From positions 51,024 to 84,433 of the forward strand of contig BFEA01000941.1 in the NCBI GenBank assembly GCA_003427395.1: 33,410 nt of DNA, written 5' to 3'. The position numbers were made by a program, and so were the translations under genes. The notes below the pieces were generated by a model. That model had not been told where the DNA came from, did no database searches, and worked only from the letters and a program-made list of their open reading frames with translations. Shown piece by piece: positions 10,561 through 20,210 of this stretch. Each line of letters starts with the position of its first letter. Within the stretch, counting starts at the first letter, position 1. The stretch is from Chara braunii. Its lineage: Eukaryota > Streptophyta > Charophyceae > Charales > Characeae.

Positions 10561-10815
10561 AGGGCCTCGTTCCACTACTCATGCACAAAAGATAAAAACT
10601 ATGGCGGTGTATCTTTCCATGTTCTAGCGGAAGATTCATTCTCATTTTGCACATTTGGAGAGTGATGGAGCGAGGCCCCGAGCTACCGTTGTATGGCCCT
10701 GGCTCCACCACTCTCCAAATGTTCAAAATAAGAATGAATCTTCCGCTAGAACATGGAAAGATACACCGACATATTTTTATCTTTTGTGCAAGTGGAGAGC
10801 AGTGGAGCGAGGCCC
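10561..10815. mobile_element. Long foldback element (two ~120-bp arms)
   Basis: Arms 10561-10680 and 10696-10815 are near-perfect reverse complements around a ~15-base loop. Each begins AGGGCCTCG and includes GGTGTATCTTTCCATG, TTCTAGCGGAAGATTCATTC and CATTTGGAGAG. Nested terminal copies of the GGGCCTCGCTCCACnACTCTCC motif occur at both ends of each arm. No transposase is present. If transcribed it would form a long hairpin. Related fragments occur at 10350, 22817, 28061, 32393 and 32985. Confidence 0.85.
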
Positions 10816-10902
10816 TATCAGTCAACAGGCGGTAACTGTTTCCCAAATAAGACAAAAACAAATAAGGGAAAAAAAAAAGGAAAAGCAACGGGCCTATCAG
10901 GC

Positions 10903-11021
10903 TGAACAAAACGCCCTCTGTCGAGAATCCGTAGTGTCCGTTGATACAGGCGATTTTGTTCGGTCCAATAGTGTAAGGAGAATGGTGTCGTGGCACACCC
11001 GACGAAAGCCTGTATCAACGG
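10903..11021. repeat. Imperfect inverted repeats
   Basis: GAACAAAACGCC (10903-10914) faces GGCGATTTTGTTC (10949-10961), and CCGTTGATACAGGC (10938-10951) faces GCCTGTATCAACGG (11008-11021) exactly. The second pair is a 14-bp perfect inverted repeat 56 bp apart, suggesting the remains of one or two small TIR elements. Confidence 0.6.
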
Positions 11022-11089
11022 CACACACACACAAAAAAAAAAAAAAAGAACGGCACATCCACAGGTGCACGAGCATGGGGGCCACTAGG

Positions 11090-11215
11090 CCATACTCCAG
11101 CGCACTGCCCCTGCGTGCTCAGTGCACGGCGCGCGCGGTGCGCACATGCGCACACATCACCTGTGAGCGCCTGGCGCATGGCGCACCACTTAAGTGCGCC
11201 GCATGTATGATTTTC
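11090..11215. other. GCGC/CpG-rich patch
   Basis: Alternating purine-pyrimidine GCGCGCGCGG and GCGCACATGCGCACAC steps make this a candidate for non-B (Z-form) DNA. It follows a short CA run and a poly(A) tract (11036-11047) and precedes an (AG)n block. Confidence 0.5.
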
Positions 11216-11241
11216 ACTAATTGTGCTACGGTAGAACGGTT

Positions 11242-11242
<1 letters not shown>

Positions 11243-11273
<31 letters not shown>

Positions 11274-11274
11274 N

Positions 11275-11347
<73 letters not shown>
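11243..11347. repeat. (AG)n microsatellite with one N
   Basis: About 105 bases of AG with a single N at 11274 after which the phase is GA. The N implies unresolved length or a join. Confidence 0.98.
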
Positions 11348-11348
<1 letters not shown>

Positions 11349-12144
11349 ATACTCACATGAGAAAGCCTTGCTCTTCTCTGTGAATGTAATGGCGGCTAGG
11401 TGCATCCTGGCCAGGTCATGAGAGCGATCATATACAACCGGGAAACTACTCGTCTATACATTTCCCTTGGTCACCCATGTTTTCGGCATTTGTTGGATTT
11501 GACATGTCTAGTGTCTCCCCTTGACATCTGGCAAGCATAGCAAATGCTCTGCATTTCTACAAATGCGTTCTCTCTTTCTGCCACGTTTCTTTTGTAACCC
11601 CCATTGTAAGACGACATTGATCGCGTTTCGCGGGTTTTGATAGTTTGTTTGTGGTTGTCATTTTGCCTCTTTGATATCTTAGGGCCACAGTCTGTGCCAT
11701 AATACGTACTCTTCGTGAAGAAGAGCCAGCAATGGTGACTCGTGATTCTGTCCGTCTCGGTTGGTGCAAGTTTCTTTTCTTTTCTTTTCTTTTTTGTCTC
11801 TGGCTGTTGTGAAAAGGAACATCTTGCTTGCAAGTTGCACACAGGGCAATTGATGGGATGGCGCGGTTTCGATCAGTTATCAATCTGACATCGTGATCTC
11901 ACTAGCGCTTCCTCCCCGAATGTGCAAGCTCGCAAACAACGCCATCTATTGGAATAGAGCTCGTGTGGCTGCTTGTCTGTGATCTGTTCTACCTTCTAAG
12001 TGTTGACCTTAGGGTACATCTAAATTCGTGTCTCATCATTTTAGATCCGAGTCCAACTTGTTGGAACCCTCCTGATCGCTTCTCTATGGTCTGCTCGAAT
12101 GGTGGGTTGGGTATGGTGAGCCTGTCCCCCATTATACCATGAAC
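11348..12144. other. No gene or element recognised
   Basis: Ordinary-composition sequence with one TTTTC-type pyrimidine run (11770-11792). Open frames on the minus strand are short and lack motifs. Confidence 0.5.
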
Positions 12145-12262
12145 CAGGGAAACGATGCCGAACGTTCGGAGGCCCCCGGGCTGACCTCTGAACGTCCGGT
12201 CGTTCGGGGACCCGTTCCGGGTCCGTCCCTGAAGGGGTTCAGGCCCCGCCAAACCCCATTTC
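12145..12262 (+). mobile_element. Solo end of the CAGGG DNA-transposon family
   Basis: It begins CAGGGAAACGATGCCGAACG and continues with TTCGGAGGCCCC, GCTGACCTCTGAACG, CGTTCGGGGACCCGT and GAAGGGGTTCAGGCCCCG. Read as reverse complement, the right end of the 15708-16412 element has the same blocks in the same order. Only this end is seen; the rest is deleted or replaced by T-rich sequence. Confidence 0.7.
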
Positions 12263-12424
12263 GTGCCCGATTTTTTTTTCTTTTTTGATTTTTTTTGTGT
12301 TGATAGCTTACCTCCTGGCGCACCTACCCCTACAATTTCGCATTGATCTGATGAGCCAAAAAAAAAAAAATTGTAGAAGTTGCGCCTTTTTTTTTTTCAA
12401 CTTTTTATTGTTTTTTTTTTTTTC

Positions 12425-12473
12425 CTTATTGATTGATTGATTGGCCCGTAGCGGGGGGGTCGCCCAAACCCCG

Positions 12474-12532
<59 letters not shown>

Positions 12533-12780
12533 GCATGCGCGCGCCCGTGCACGCTTCGCGTCTTGTTTTCCCCAGTTTTTTTCCTTTTTTGATGGATTGG
12601 TTCATTGATTGGGCGGTAGCGGGGGGGTCACCCACCCCCTCGAACACACACACACACACACGCTTCACGCCTTTTTTCTTACAGTTTTTACTGTTGTTCT
12701 TTTGATTAGTTGATTGATTGATTGATTGGCCAGTAGCGGGGGGGTCCCCACCCTCCGCGCACACACACACACTTCGCACC
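12425..12780. repeat. Three-module CA/G-run minisatellite
   Basis: Three successive modules each carry (GATT)n, then GTAGCGGGGGGGTC (12448, 12616, 12733), a short C-rich spacer, a CA run (longest 12476-12530), and CGCTTCRCG with a T-rich tail. Spacings of ~168 and ~117 bp reflect different CA lengths. The first module is followed by GCGCATGCGCGCGCCC, a strong Z-DNA-prone string. Minus-strand frames through it (GDPPATGQSINQ repeats) are a by-product of the modules. Confidence 0.85.
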
Positions 12781-13696
12781 TACCGGCAGAGGGGAAGGAG
12801 ACTAAATCGGCGGACTTGACCATGAAACCAAGCACATCGCATACTTGAGAGTTAAGGACACTTCTTCGTGTGTTGTACGCTCCATGAATGGGACTAAGCA
12901 GGGTGCTAGCCAGACTTCTGAGGCCTCCGCTTTGACATGCCGGACCTGAGCCTGGGACAAGCGGCATGGCTGCATCATGATCACCTGATTGGGAAACAGA
13001 AGGCTGTGCTTTCCACTTCATGTTAGCGAGTTTGCAGCTAAAACTTTTGGTTTCAAGTGTTCTCCCAAGTGTGCATGGATCCAAACTCGACGAGCTTGTT
13101 AGTGTGTGAGTTCGGGTTCAAGAACTGCGGTGCAAGGTCTAGTCAACATATGTGGTCCGCATGCCCTTCGTTTATGCTTGGGCAAAAGCATTGTAAGCGC
13201 GATGGTGCATAATCGGAACAGCTCGGTGTGGGGGAGTGCTAAGTTTCTGTTGGCTTCCTTTCTGTTCGCTCACGGTTAAAGTGCAGCTGCAGCTAACAAA
13301 CTGTACTCCATGGGTAAATGAAAGTATTTTGCTCTCAATTTGGAAGGATTTGCGCGTGAGTGTGACCCCAAGTGTTTTTGGGTGAGGACCTCGGGAGAAC
13401 GCAAGCTACTGTCCTTCCTGATCTAGCTTGCCTGATGAATCGTGTCCCTTGATGTGGCTGGATTGTTTGTAAATGTGGAAAGAGTCCATGCACGAGCGTA
13501 AAAATCAGTCATGCGGACGTCCGATGGGTAGTCAGATGGGAGAGGTGAGACGAGCTGGGTCAAACCGAAGGCGCGAAAGTGAGGTCCTAACTTAGCCATA
13601 GACGAGCCAAGAGGGTATGCAAGGGGGTGCTGAGAAAGGGATGGGCACCAAGGGGCGATAGCGGAAGCCTCCACACCAAACACTGGAACCTGCTCC
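12781..13696. other. No gene recognised
   Basis: Mixed sequence of ordinary composition without motifs, tails or repeats that I could recognise. A minus-strand frame (13423-13683) shows no domain. Confidence 0.5.
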
Positions 13697-13814
13697 GGGC
13701 CTGAGGTCCCTAGGCCGCACCTGTGTGGATTATAAGCTTCTGGCCAGAATAGAAGGATCTATGGCCCAGAAAAAGAAACGAATCTACACAAATGGGACCC
13801 TGCCCCAAGCAGGC
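13697..13814. repeat. Palindromic element, GGTCCCAC family copy 2
   Basis: The left arm has GAGGTCCCTAGG, GTGTGGATTATAAGCTTCTG and GCCAGAATAG; the reverse complement of the right arm has CAGGGTCCCATTTGTGTAG, ATTCGTTTCTTTTTCTGGGC and CATAGATCC. The arms pair over ~45 bp with a short left-arm insertion. Same organisation as the element at 31867-31967. Confidence 0.6.
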
Positions 13815-14104
13815 ACTGGTTCATAATTTCCACTGGCAGGCTGAGCCACAAGTAATGCCTTTAAGCCACTAGTACCTTCAAGCCTCTTTTTTACAATATA
13901 CATCGCTGCCTGCCCATCACATTCCAACTTTCGCAGGGACAAGGCCTACCGGGCAGATCCAGCCATTTTCATCTGGTGGGTCGAGCCTTTCCTCGCCCCT
14001 GCATTAACCAGCGAGGGCGCACAGCATAGCAGGCAGGATACCAAAGGTTTCAAAACAAAAAGAAACAGAAAATAAGTATCCATCATTCACAATGGAGGAT
14101 CTTA

Positions 14105-14185
14105 TTGATCGTGTAGCTCCCCACCAATAGACTGGAGCCCCGTGCAAGACAGGTAGAGTGCATGCTCTTACCATCACTCCTATCT
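14105..14185 (-). mobile_element. tRNA-like SINE segment
   Basis: On the minus strand GTGATGGTAAGAGC resembles a tRNA D-arm/A box and GGGGCTCCAGTCT a B box, at tRNA-like spacing. The following CTATTGGTGGGGAGC is shared, as CTATTCGTGGGGAGC and CTATTCATGGGGAGC, with minus-strand sequences at 27662-27694 and 31030-31063. This suggests a common SINE family, though only this copy keeps the tRNA head. Confidence 0.45.
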
Positions 14186-14325
14186 GTTGTCGTGAGCGGT
14201 ATTTTCTATAAAAAATATAAAAATAAAGGATCTTATTGATAGTACCCATGTGACTTAGTGGTCCACCCATGAACGGTTTATCAACAGACAGAGTCCTGAT
14301 GGTATCAGATGAGCAAAATAACTCT

Positions 14326-14400
14326 GAATTACCTGGGGCCAGTCAGTTAAATAATGATACCTTAAGCCCGCCACCCTTGTTAGAAAGGGGAGGGGTGAGA
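14326..14400 (+). repeat. Dispersed AATTACCTGGGCC repeat, copy 1
   Basis: AATTACCTGGGGCCAG is followed by AATGATACCTTAAGCCCG and CCACCCTTG and then a purine-rich stretch. Copies at 26787 and 29773 have AATAAYACCT and GGCCATCGC in the same order and end in A-rich sequence, so the family looks retroposed. Confidence 0.6.
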
Positions 14401-14640
14401 AGGAGAAGAGGGAGGAATCTTATTGATCATGAAATCTTGTTGGGAGTGAAGTAGCAATATGATCTTGTCGAGTTCTTTTTCAAACACACGTGCCGCATCT
14501 TTCGGGGCTCGGCCTACCGAATGAAAAAGGCTGACAGCCCCAGCCAACAAAAAGAAAATTTGAGCCCACGTCAGCTCAACAGAACCGGGCACGCTGCAGA
14601 AATTAGCCTCCGAAAAAAGAGGCTCGTAAGTACTGGCATC

Positions 14641-15009
14641 CAGTCAAGGAGGCCCTCCATGTGAGTTTGTCTTATTCGGATATTCCACCTTTTTTTTTTG
14701 TTTTTTTGGCCTCAAGCTTGCTCATCTGACAATCAAAACTTGGGGCATAACCGCACTGAGACTTCATGGAGAGAATCTGGCTGCATTTCATGGCGAAATA
14801 TGCCCTGGAAATATTACTGTGAGTACGCCCTTACAGACGTGGATGGATATCACTGGTCATTCACACGAGTTATCGGTTGGATTTACATAATGTGGCAGCA
14901 TAATGTTCAGTTGCTAACTTTCTTCTTGTCCTGATTTTTGCTGCTAGCATTCTGGCCACCATCATAACCTTCATTTATTTTTGAAACTTCTGTTTCATTT
15001 TATGCGTGA
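14641..15009. other. No gene recognised
   Basis: AT-leaning sequence with a T run at 14690-14707. The short frame 14698-14934 starts inside the T run and has no recognisable domain. Confidence 0.45.
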
Positions 15010-15116
15010 AGGTCCCACTTACCCAGATTCAGAATCTGTGTTTCGGACCATAGATGCCGAAATTCTTTAGTCCAGGATGAAGAATGCAGGGGCCTTGCCC
15101 CTGATTGCTCAAATTG
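15010..15116. repeat. GGTCCCAC family copy 3 (degraded)
   Basis: The left side reads GAAGGTCCCACTTACCCAG, then ATTCAGAATCTGTG and GGACCATAGAT, matching the left arm of the other copies. The right side, reverse complemented, starts GGGGCAAGGCCCC and pairs only weakly. I call it by the left-arm similarity. Confidence 0.45.
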
Positions 15117-15486
15117 AGATTGACAAGTATGTAGCTCCTCTTTTGTCTTGATATTTGTGTGCCTTGACTGACATAGATCTGGGAAGTATCTGAGCGAAAA
15201 ACAAGCAAGGGGAAGGTGGCAAGGAGGGGAGAGGAGGGAGGAGGAAGAATGGGAGGAGAAGGGAAGAAATCACAAAAGGGAAAAGAAAAGGACGAAATAA
15301 TTCTCTCAAGGGAAGAAGCACAAAGTGAAGTACCGAAATTATGTCGATGTGAATAATGATAGGATCCCTGCTCCCTCCATACTTGTTTCGCCAATGATCT
15401 ATTCTGACCGGCCTCCCTCTCTTGGAACTATCGTATTTTCAAATGTAACTCTTTGCCTGCAACACCACACAAATTTGTCAAGACCA

Positions 15487-15489
<3 letters not shown>

Positions 15490-15562
<73 letters not shown>

Positions 15563-15564
15563 NT

Positions 15565-15624
<60 letters not shown>
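15490..15624. repeat. Compound (TC)n-N-(CA)n microsatellite
   Basis: About 73 bases of TC, a single N at 15563, then a CA run of ~58 bases from 15567. Same TC-to-CA junction as at 3167-3248. The N makes the length uncertain. Confidence 0.97.
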
Positions 15625-15626
<2 letters not shown>

Positions 15627-15707
15627 GTACACACAGAAGTACACATGCCTGTGCAGGAAAATGAATGGTCTTTCTTAAAACGACAAATGCACATTTATTC
15701 TGCCAGC

Positions 15708-16412
15708 CAGGGTTGCCGGCGTTCGGGGAGGGCCAAACGCCCGAACCCGAACACCCGAACGTTCGGCACCCCCTCTCGACACGTTCGGCCATTCGGCTAT
15801 ATGTTATGCAGAAGACTAAACTAAACAACATTTGTCTCAACGTTACATCCAAATTCTTTACCAAATTTGAAATAAAAATCAAATACTAAAAATAAATAAT
15901 AATAATGAAAATTAAAAAAATAAAACGAGAATGAAATTATTGAGTGGGCGAGCACGTTTTTGACACCGCCATCTTTGGCGATTTTTCATTTTTTTTTGGC
16001 TGTGACAAATGCCATGAAAATTTTTGTATGTGTATCTTACATGATAGAGAATCTACAAATAAAGTTTGAAAAAGTAATAATTTTTTTCATGCCCCGAAAT
16101 AAAGGAAAAACAAAAAGCGATAAGAGAAAAAACAAATTAGTGAGTGGGCAAGCAAGTTTTGACACCACCATCTTTGCCGATTTTTCATTGTTCTTTGGAT
16201 GAACAGAATGGATTCAAAATTTAGAGGGAGATACCTTACATCACAGAGAACTCACAAAACAAACTTCAGGAAAACATAATAATATTTAGGTGCCAAAATA
16301 GTTTTTTGCGGGGTCCGAACCCCTTCAGGTTCGGGCCCCGCACGGGGACCCGAACGCCCGAACGTTCGGGGGTCAGCTTAGGGGCCTCCGTACGTTCGGC
16401 CTGGCAACCCTG
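15708..16412. mobile_element. Non-autonomous DNA transposon with CAGGGTTGCC ends (hAT-like)
   Basis: The left end CAGGGTTGCCGGCGTTCGG and the reverse-complemented right end CAGGGTTGCCAGGCCGAACG form the TIR. Both subterminal regions are packed with CGAACG/CGTTCG motifs, like transposase-binding repeats. The interior is AT-rich and contains a ~201-bp tandem duplication, seen as TTTGACACCGCCATCTTTGG (15958) and a near copy near 16158. CAGGG termini and subterminal repeats suit hAT elements, but no 8-bp target duplication is visible and no transposase is encoded. A separate end of the family is at 12145-12262. Confidence 0.75.
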
Positions 16413-16470
16413 ATTATTAGAATAATTGTTCTTTTTTAAAGTTTTTTTCCCTTTCTTCAGAAAAGGGAGA

Positions 16471-17036
16471 CAGCCCAAGGATATTATGGTCAATGCTCAG
16501 GGGTTCGCCTTTGTCATGTCTGGCTGTAGATTGTGGAGATCAACAGCCAGAAATGAAAACCGCACTGCTGTGGGACCTAGCCCCTGGCTCGCCCTTGTAT
16601 TGCTGTAATTCAGGATTGAACTACCGTTATATTGCGCTTCCAATTACGAATCTGGGTGCCTGGCAGTCAATGGTTGGACTGTCTGCTCGTCCTTTAATAC
16701 TCAATTACCGTTATCATTGTACTTGTGCTTATGATTCTGCCAGCCCAAGGATATTATGGTCAATGCTCAGGGGTTCGCCTTTTTCTTTTCTGGCTGTAGA
16801 TTGTGGAGATCAACAGCCAGAAATTAAAACCGCACTGCTGTGGGACCTAGCCCCAGGCTCGCCCTTGTATTGCTGTAATTCAGGATTGAACTACCGTTAT
16901 ATTGCACTTCCAGTTACGACTCTGAGCGCCTGGCAGTTAATGGTTGGACTGTCTGCTCGTCCTTCAATACTCAATTACCGTTATCATTGTACTTGTGCTT
17001 ATGAGTCTGCCAGCCCAAGGATATTATGGTCAATGC
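16471..17036 (+). repeat. 270-bp tandem duplication with an open frame through it
   Basis: CAGCCCAAGGATATTATGG recurs at 16471, 16741 and 17011, giving two full 270-bp units (~95% identical, about 14 differences) and a 26-bp start of a third. Because 270 is a multiple of three, frame 16493-17065 stays open and encodes two copies of a ~90-residue Cys-containing unit (VDCGDQQPE, LLWDLAPGSPLYCC, LNYRYHCTCAY). Many differences change residues, so coding is unproven. The third unit is cut by the foldback that starts at ~17038. Confidence 0.8.
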
Positions 17037-17037
17037 C

Positions 17038-17246
17038 CAACGGACATTTTATATTTTTTCAATGAAATTGAAACACCTACTTGTTTGGCCCAAAGAATGT
17101 CACCGTCTGAAAACGCTGGACCACTTAGATGTATCTGGACTTAGCTAAAGTCTAGACAGACCCTCAGGAGCTCAAATGGTGACATTTGTAGGGCCAAATA
17201 AGCAGGTTTCAATTTCGCTAAAAAAATATACGATATCCGTTTGAAC
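17038..17246. mobile_element. Foldback element (two ~103-bp arms)
   Basis: The left arm contains ACGGACATTTTATATTTTTT, GAAATTGAAACACCTACTTG and TTTGGCCC, then AATGTCACC. The reverse complement of the right arm contains ACGGATATCGTATATTTTTT, GAAATTGAAACCTGCTTATT and TGGCCC, then AATGTCACC. The centre is the palindrome ACTTAGCTAAAGT near 17145. No coding capacity. Pairing is strong for the outer ~75 bp and weaker near the centre, a shape seen in MITEs and in hairpin precursors of small RNAs. Confidence 0.85.
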
Positions 17247-17323
17247 AAACTGGCTGTTCTATGTATTTATTGAAAAGGTTCAATCTCCTGACAAGTGGAT
17301 GACAGTATGACTGTCATTTATAT

Positions 17324-17427
<104 letters not shown>

Positions 17428-17530
17428 CGTCACAAACAGAACTGCCCGGTAAACCGTAGGCAGAGAGAGAGAAGAGGACAACAAACGAGGGGCTGTGACA
17501 AACTGTTTCGTCGGAGTTTCACTGACTCGC

Positions 17531-17536
<6 letters not shown>

Positions 17537-17608
<72 letters not shown>
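17537..17608. repeat. (AG)n microsatellite
   Basis: About 36 AG units, 115 bp after a CA block; no N. Confidence 0.97.
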
Positions 17609-17609
<1 letters not shown>

Positions 17610-18442
17610 AGGATCTGCAGCCTTTACCCAGTGTCATCAGGAGTGGAAAGGCCATGTGAATGGCTTACCCAGCCAGTTTTTGGCTTGCACCAGGAGTTGA
17701 CCATGGGCATGAATGGATGTATCCGGCTGGTATTTTGCACTGGATGCATTCGCAGTCTCTTTCTGTGAACCTGTAATCGCCAAAACAAATGGAGACGACT
17801 CCACATTTTGTTCTCATGCCCGAAACTCGCTAATGAATACCCCACACCATTCCACCCATGCTGAGCCTGTTGTTTACAGTCCATGTTGGGCTGTACTGTA
17901 GGGGTGGGGCCCATCCGTGTTATGTTTGTTCTCAGAAGCCAGTCACCTGATCGTAAACATTGTCAGGTTTATGCTTCGTTTACCATTAAAAATTGCATGA
18001 GTGGGGCCAAGACCCCCAATAGACCACATCATGCCACAGACTCACCAGTCTTTTTCAGGTCTTTTTTTTTCCTGTGCCCTTACGAACTCGTTATACCCCC
18101 ATTCTCTCTGTGCCTGCTCCACAGGTTATTGTGTTCAAATGACAATATCCGCTCCTATGTCCCCTGCAGGCAGTTTTGCTTTCTGTGGTCAGCCACGAGA
18201 CGGTCACCATGTTGTATGCCTTGCAGCATTGGATATTCACAAGTCGCCTGCAGAACAGAATACTGTCCCTGGCCTAGCTCAGTTGGTGTACACTCAATGA
18301 ACTATTCAAGAAATAACTACGCCAGAGTGCGGTGTGTAGTTCCGAATTCGCAGGAATAACAGTCTACTGCAAGTTCGCGTGTAGTGGAGTTTGAAACTGC
18401 AAGGCCAGATGCCTCCCTCACCAAGTACAAAGGAATCGCAGG
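17609..18442. other. No gene called; possible decayed exon and A-box-like site
   Basis: A pyrimidine stretch ending in CTCCACAG at 18116-18124 looks like a 3' splice site and is followed by a 59-codon open frame to ~18300 with no recognised domain. CCTAGCTCAGTTGGT (18273-18287) is a textbook tRNA A box, but no B box lies at the right distance. Both are weak. Confidence 0.4.
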
Positions 18443-19592
18443 TTGGCCGAACTTCGGGAAGCCATCCCCACCCAATGGGTGGACCTACTGAGGCAGGATT
18501 GGCTTTGCAAAGGGGAATGGGTCAAGATGAAAGGTGATGCTTGCCCTGCCAAGATTTACAGGGCGGAAGACAATCGGCCCGGAGATTCGGTACTGGTCAC
18601 AACATGGCAGGTCACCGCTAGCCATTATGGCCTAGGGGAGCCAGCGGTCAGATGCAGTCATGGCGGTGCAATTCCCAGAAGCATGGTGGAGACAGTTTCG
18701 GTGAGCCAAGGGAGTAAGCGAGCAACGGACCACATAGTACCCTTCAGGCTCTCAGTGTGCAGACGCGACCTCTCCTGCGACCCGCAGGACTGGACGTGGC
18801 CAAAGCAGAACCATCTCAAGAAAAAGTTCGCCCCCCAGCAGCTGGTCACCAGCAGATCTACAGATCGCTCCTCCCGTACGTAGACATCTGGGAAAATCTG
18901 AAGGAACGATGGCCAAGCGGGGTTGGCTCCCACCGGCCCGCCTGGAAAAATGGACAAGAAAGGCGTGGATGAGCCAATGTGCGTTATGGGCGAGTCTCCC
19001 TGACCAGAAGCATGCGGGCCTCCTGTGGATGACTGCCCATTTGGCGGTCCCAACAGCAGAGTGACAGGCTTCAAAGAGCCAATATCAAAACAAGGAGTGC
19101 GCCGCTGACTGTGGGGGAACTGAGACCATCCCACATCTTTCTGTCCAGTGCCCTGTGGTGCAGGCTTTTTGGGTATGGTGGGCTGATGAGATGGCAGACA
19201 ACACCCCATTTCATGCCACCGAGGATGACGGCACGGGCATTCTATTGGGACTATGCATGAACCCGCCGAAGGAGGACCAAGGGGACCTATTGGCAAGCGA
19301 AATGCCGCGTGTGGAGCTCCTGTGGACCATTTGGACTGCACGTAACGAGCGGATACGGCAGGGCACGCAACTTGCTCTTGACATGCTCAAGAGGCGAGCG
19401 ATAGAGAATATCAAGACCGCAATCATGAGCGATCTTGCGCGATGTGTTAAGACGTCCGCAGCAGGGGAGGCACGCTTTTGGGCTCGATGGGAGCCTTACC
19501 CATCTCTGGTGGCCCATGGGGAACAACCTGGGCGCCTTAGCCTCGGCCGGCTCCTGCAGCACGCAGTTCCAAGTCAAAACCATGATCGATAG
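18443..19592 (+). pseudogene. LINE ORF2 C-terminal region, frameshifted
   Basis: Three frames join in order. Frame 2 (18443-~18850) has MAELREAIPTQWVDLLRQDW, EWVKMKGDACPAKIY and VTASHYGLG. Frame 1 (~18840-18972) has YVDIWENLKERWPSG. Frame 3 (~19095-19592) has ADCGGTETIPHLSVQCPVVQ then AFWVWWADEM and LLWTIWTARNERIRQG. The C-G-ET-HL-CP-W pattern is the zinc-binding tail (zf-RVT type) that follows the reverse transcriptase in plant non-LTR elements. Two frame changes and internal stops make it dead. Its RT domain is not directly upstream, so it is a 5'-truncated or rearranged copy. Element 3' end and tail were not located. Confidence 0.7.
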
Positions 19593-20210
19593 GGTATGTA
19601 CAATAGTTAGGCTGAGGGGACGATCTGATAGGATTACGCATAGTGTTCAATAGTAGGGCATCTAAACTGCAATTTGCAAAATGCTGGGGCCTTTTGTTCT
19701 GTGTGTGACAAGTAGATTTCGGACACAGTAGGACACTGAGTGTTAGAAATGACAGCTGTATAATATAGGTGGTTGATAACGCCGTATATGTGGGGTCAAG
19801 TAGAGGCGTGCATGCAGATTGGTGGATAGTATTAGGTGGATGGTCGGGTAGCACGACAGTAGAAGGTACATGGAATTCACTTTTTTCACCTGGGTGGGAT
19901 GTGATCACGGCTAATGACTGAGTGTATAGGGGCAGCGCGTAGACAGACCTGGATATAGTTTTTCAGAAACAGTTGGAACTTGGAAACAGATAGAAATAGG
20001 GCGGCGGCACAGAAAGGCGGGCTCAGGAGACTACTAGCACCAACCCCCGTTACACCCTCCCCCCCCCAGCAGCTTTCCCGCTATGCGTCTGGGTACCGTG
20101 GCGTGTTTCCCGGCTAGCAGAGAAGCCCCTGGGGAGGGTTGGGCTTTGAGGGGTGTGATGGGTCTAGCAGTACCCCCTTGAAAGGTTTCTCGAGCCCCAA
20201 GGGCAAGGCC
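19593..20210. other. Sequence after the LINE tail; no gene
   Basis: May include the LINE 3' UTR, but no poly(A) tail or target duplication marks its end. A short C run occurs at 20060-20068. Nothing else recognised. Confidence 0.4.

Larger units (their letters stand above)
13861..14640. mobile_element. TIR element with CCACTAGTAC/GTACTGGC ends
   Basis: Left end TTAAGCCACTAGTACCTTCA continues AGCCTCTTTTTT; the right end in reverse complement reads ATGCCAGTACTTACGAGCC then TCTTTTTT. That gives a ~28-bp imperfect TIR about 780 bp apart. The interior holds a tRNA-like SINE segment (14105-14185) and an A-tailed retroposon fragment (14326-14400), probably later insertions. No transposase is visible. 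Confidence 0.5.

Noticed and set aside
12308-12779. Minus-strand frames with VCVCVC runs and repeated GDPPATGQSINQ peptides
   Set aside because: They follow from the three-module CA/G-run minisatellite; the shared peptide mirrors a shared DNA module, with no independent sign of coding.
15399-15882. Proteins with Ser-Leu then Thr-His repeats
   Set aside because: Dinucleotide artefacts of the compound TC/CA microsatellite with an N.
18270-18355. tRNA-like segment starting with CCTAGCTCAGTTGGT
   Set aside because: The A box is excellent, but the only B-box-like string is ~53 bp away and imperfect, and no cloverleaf can be drawn.
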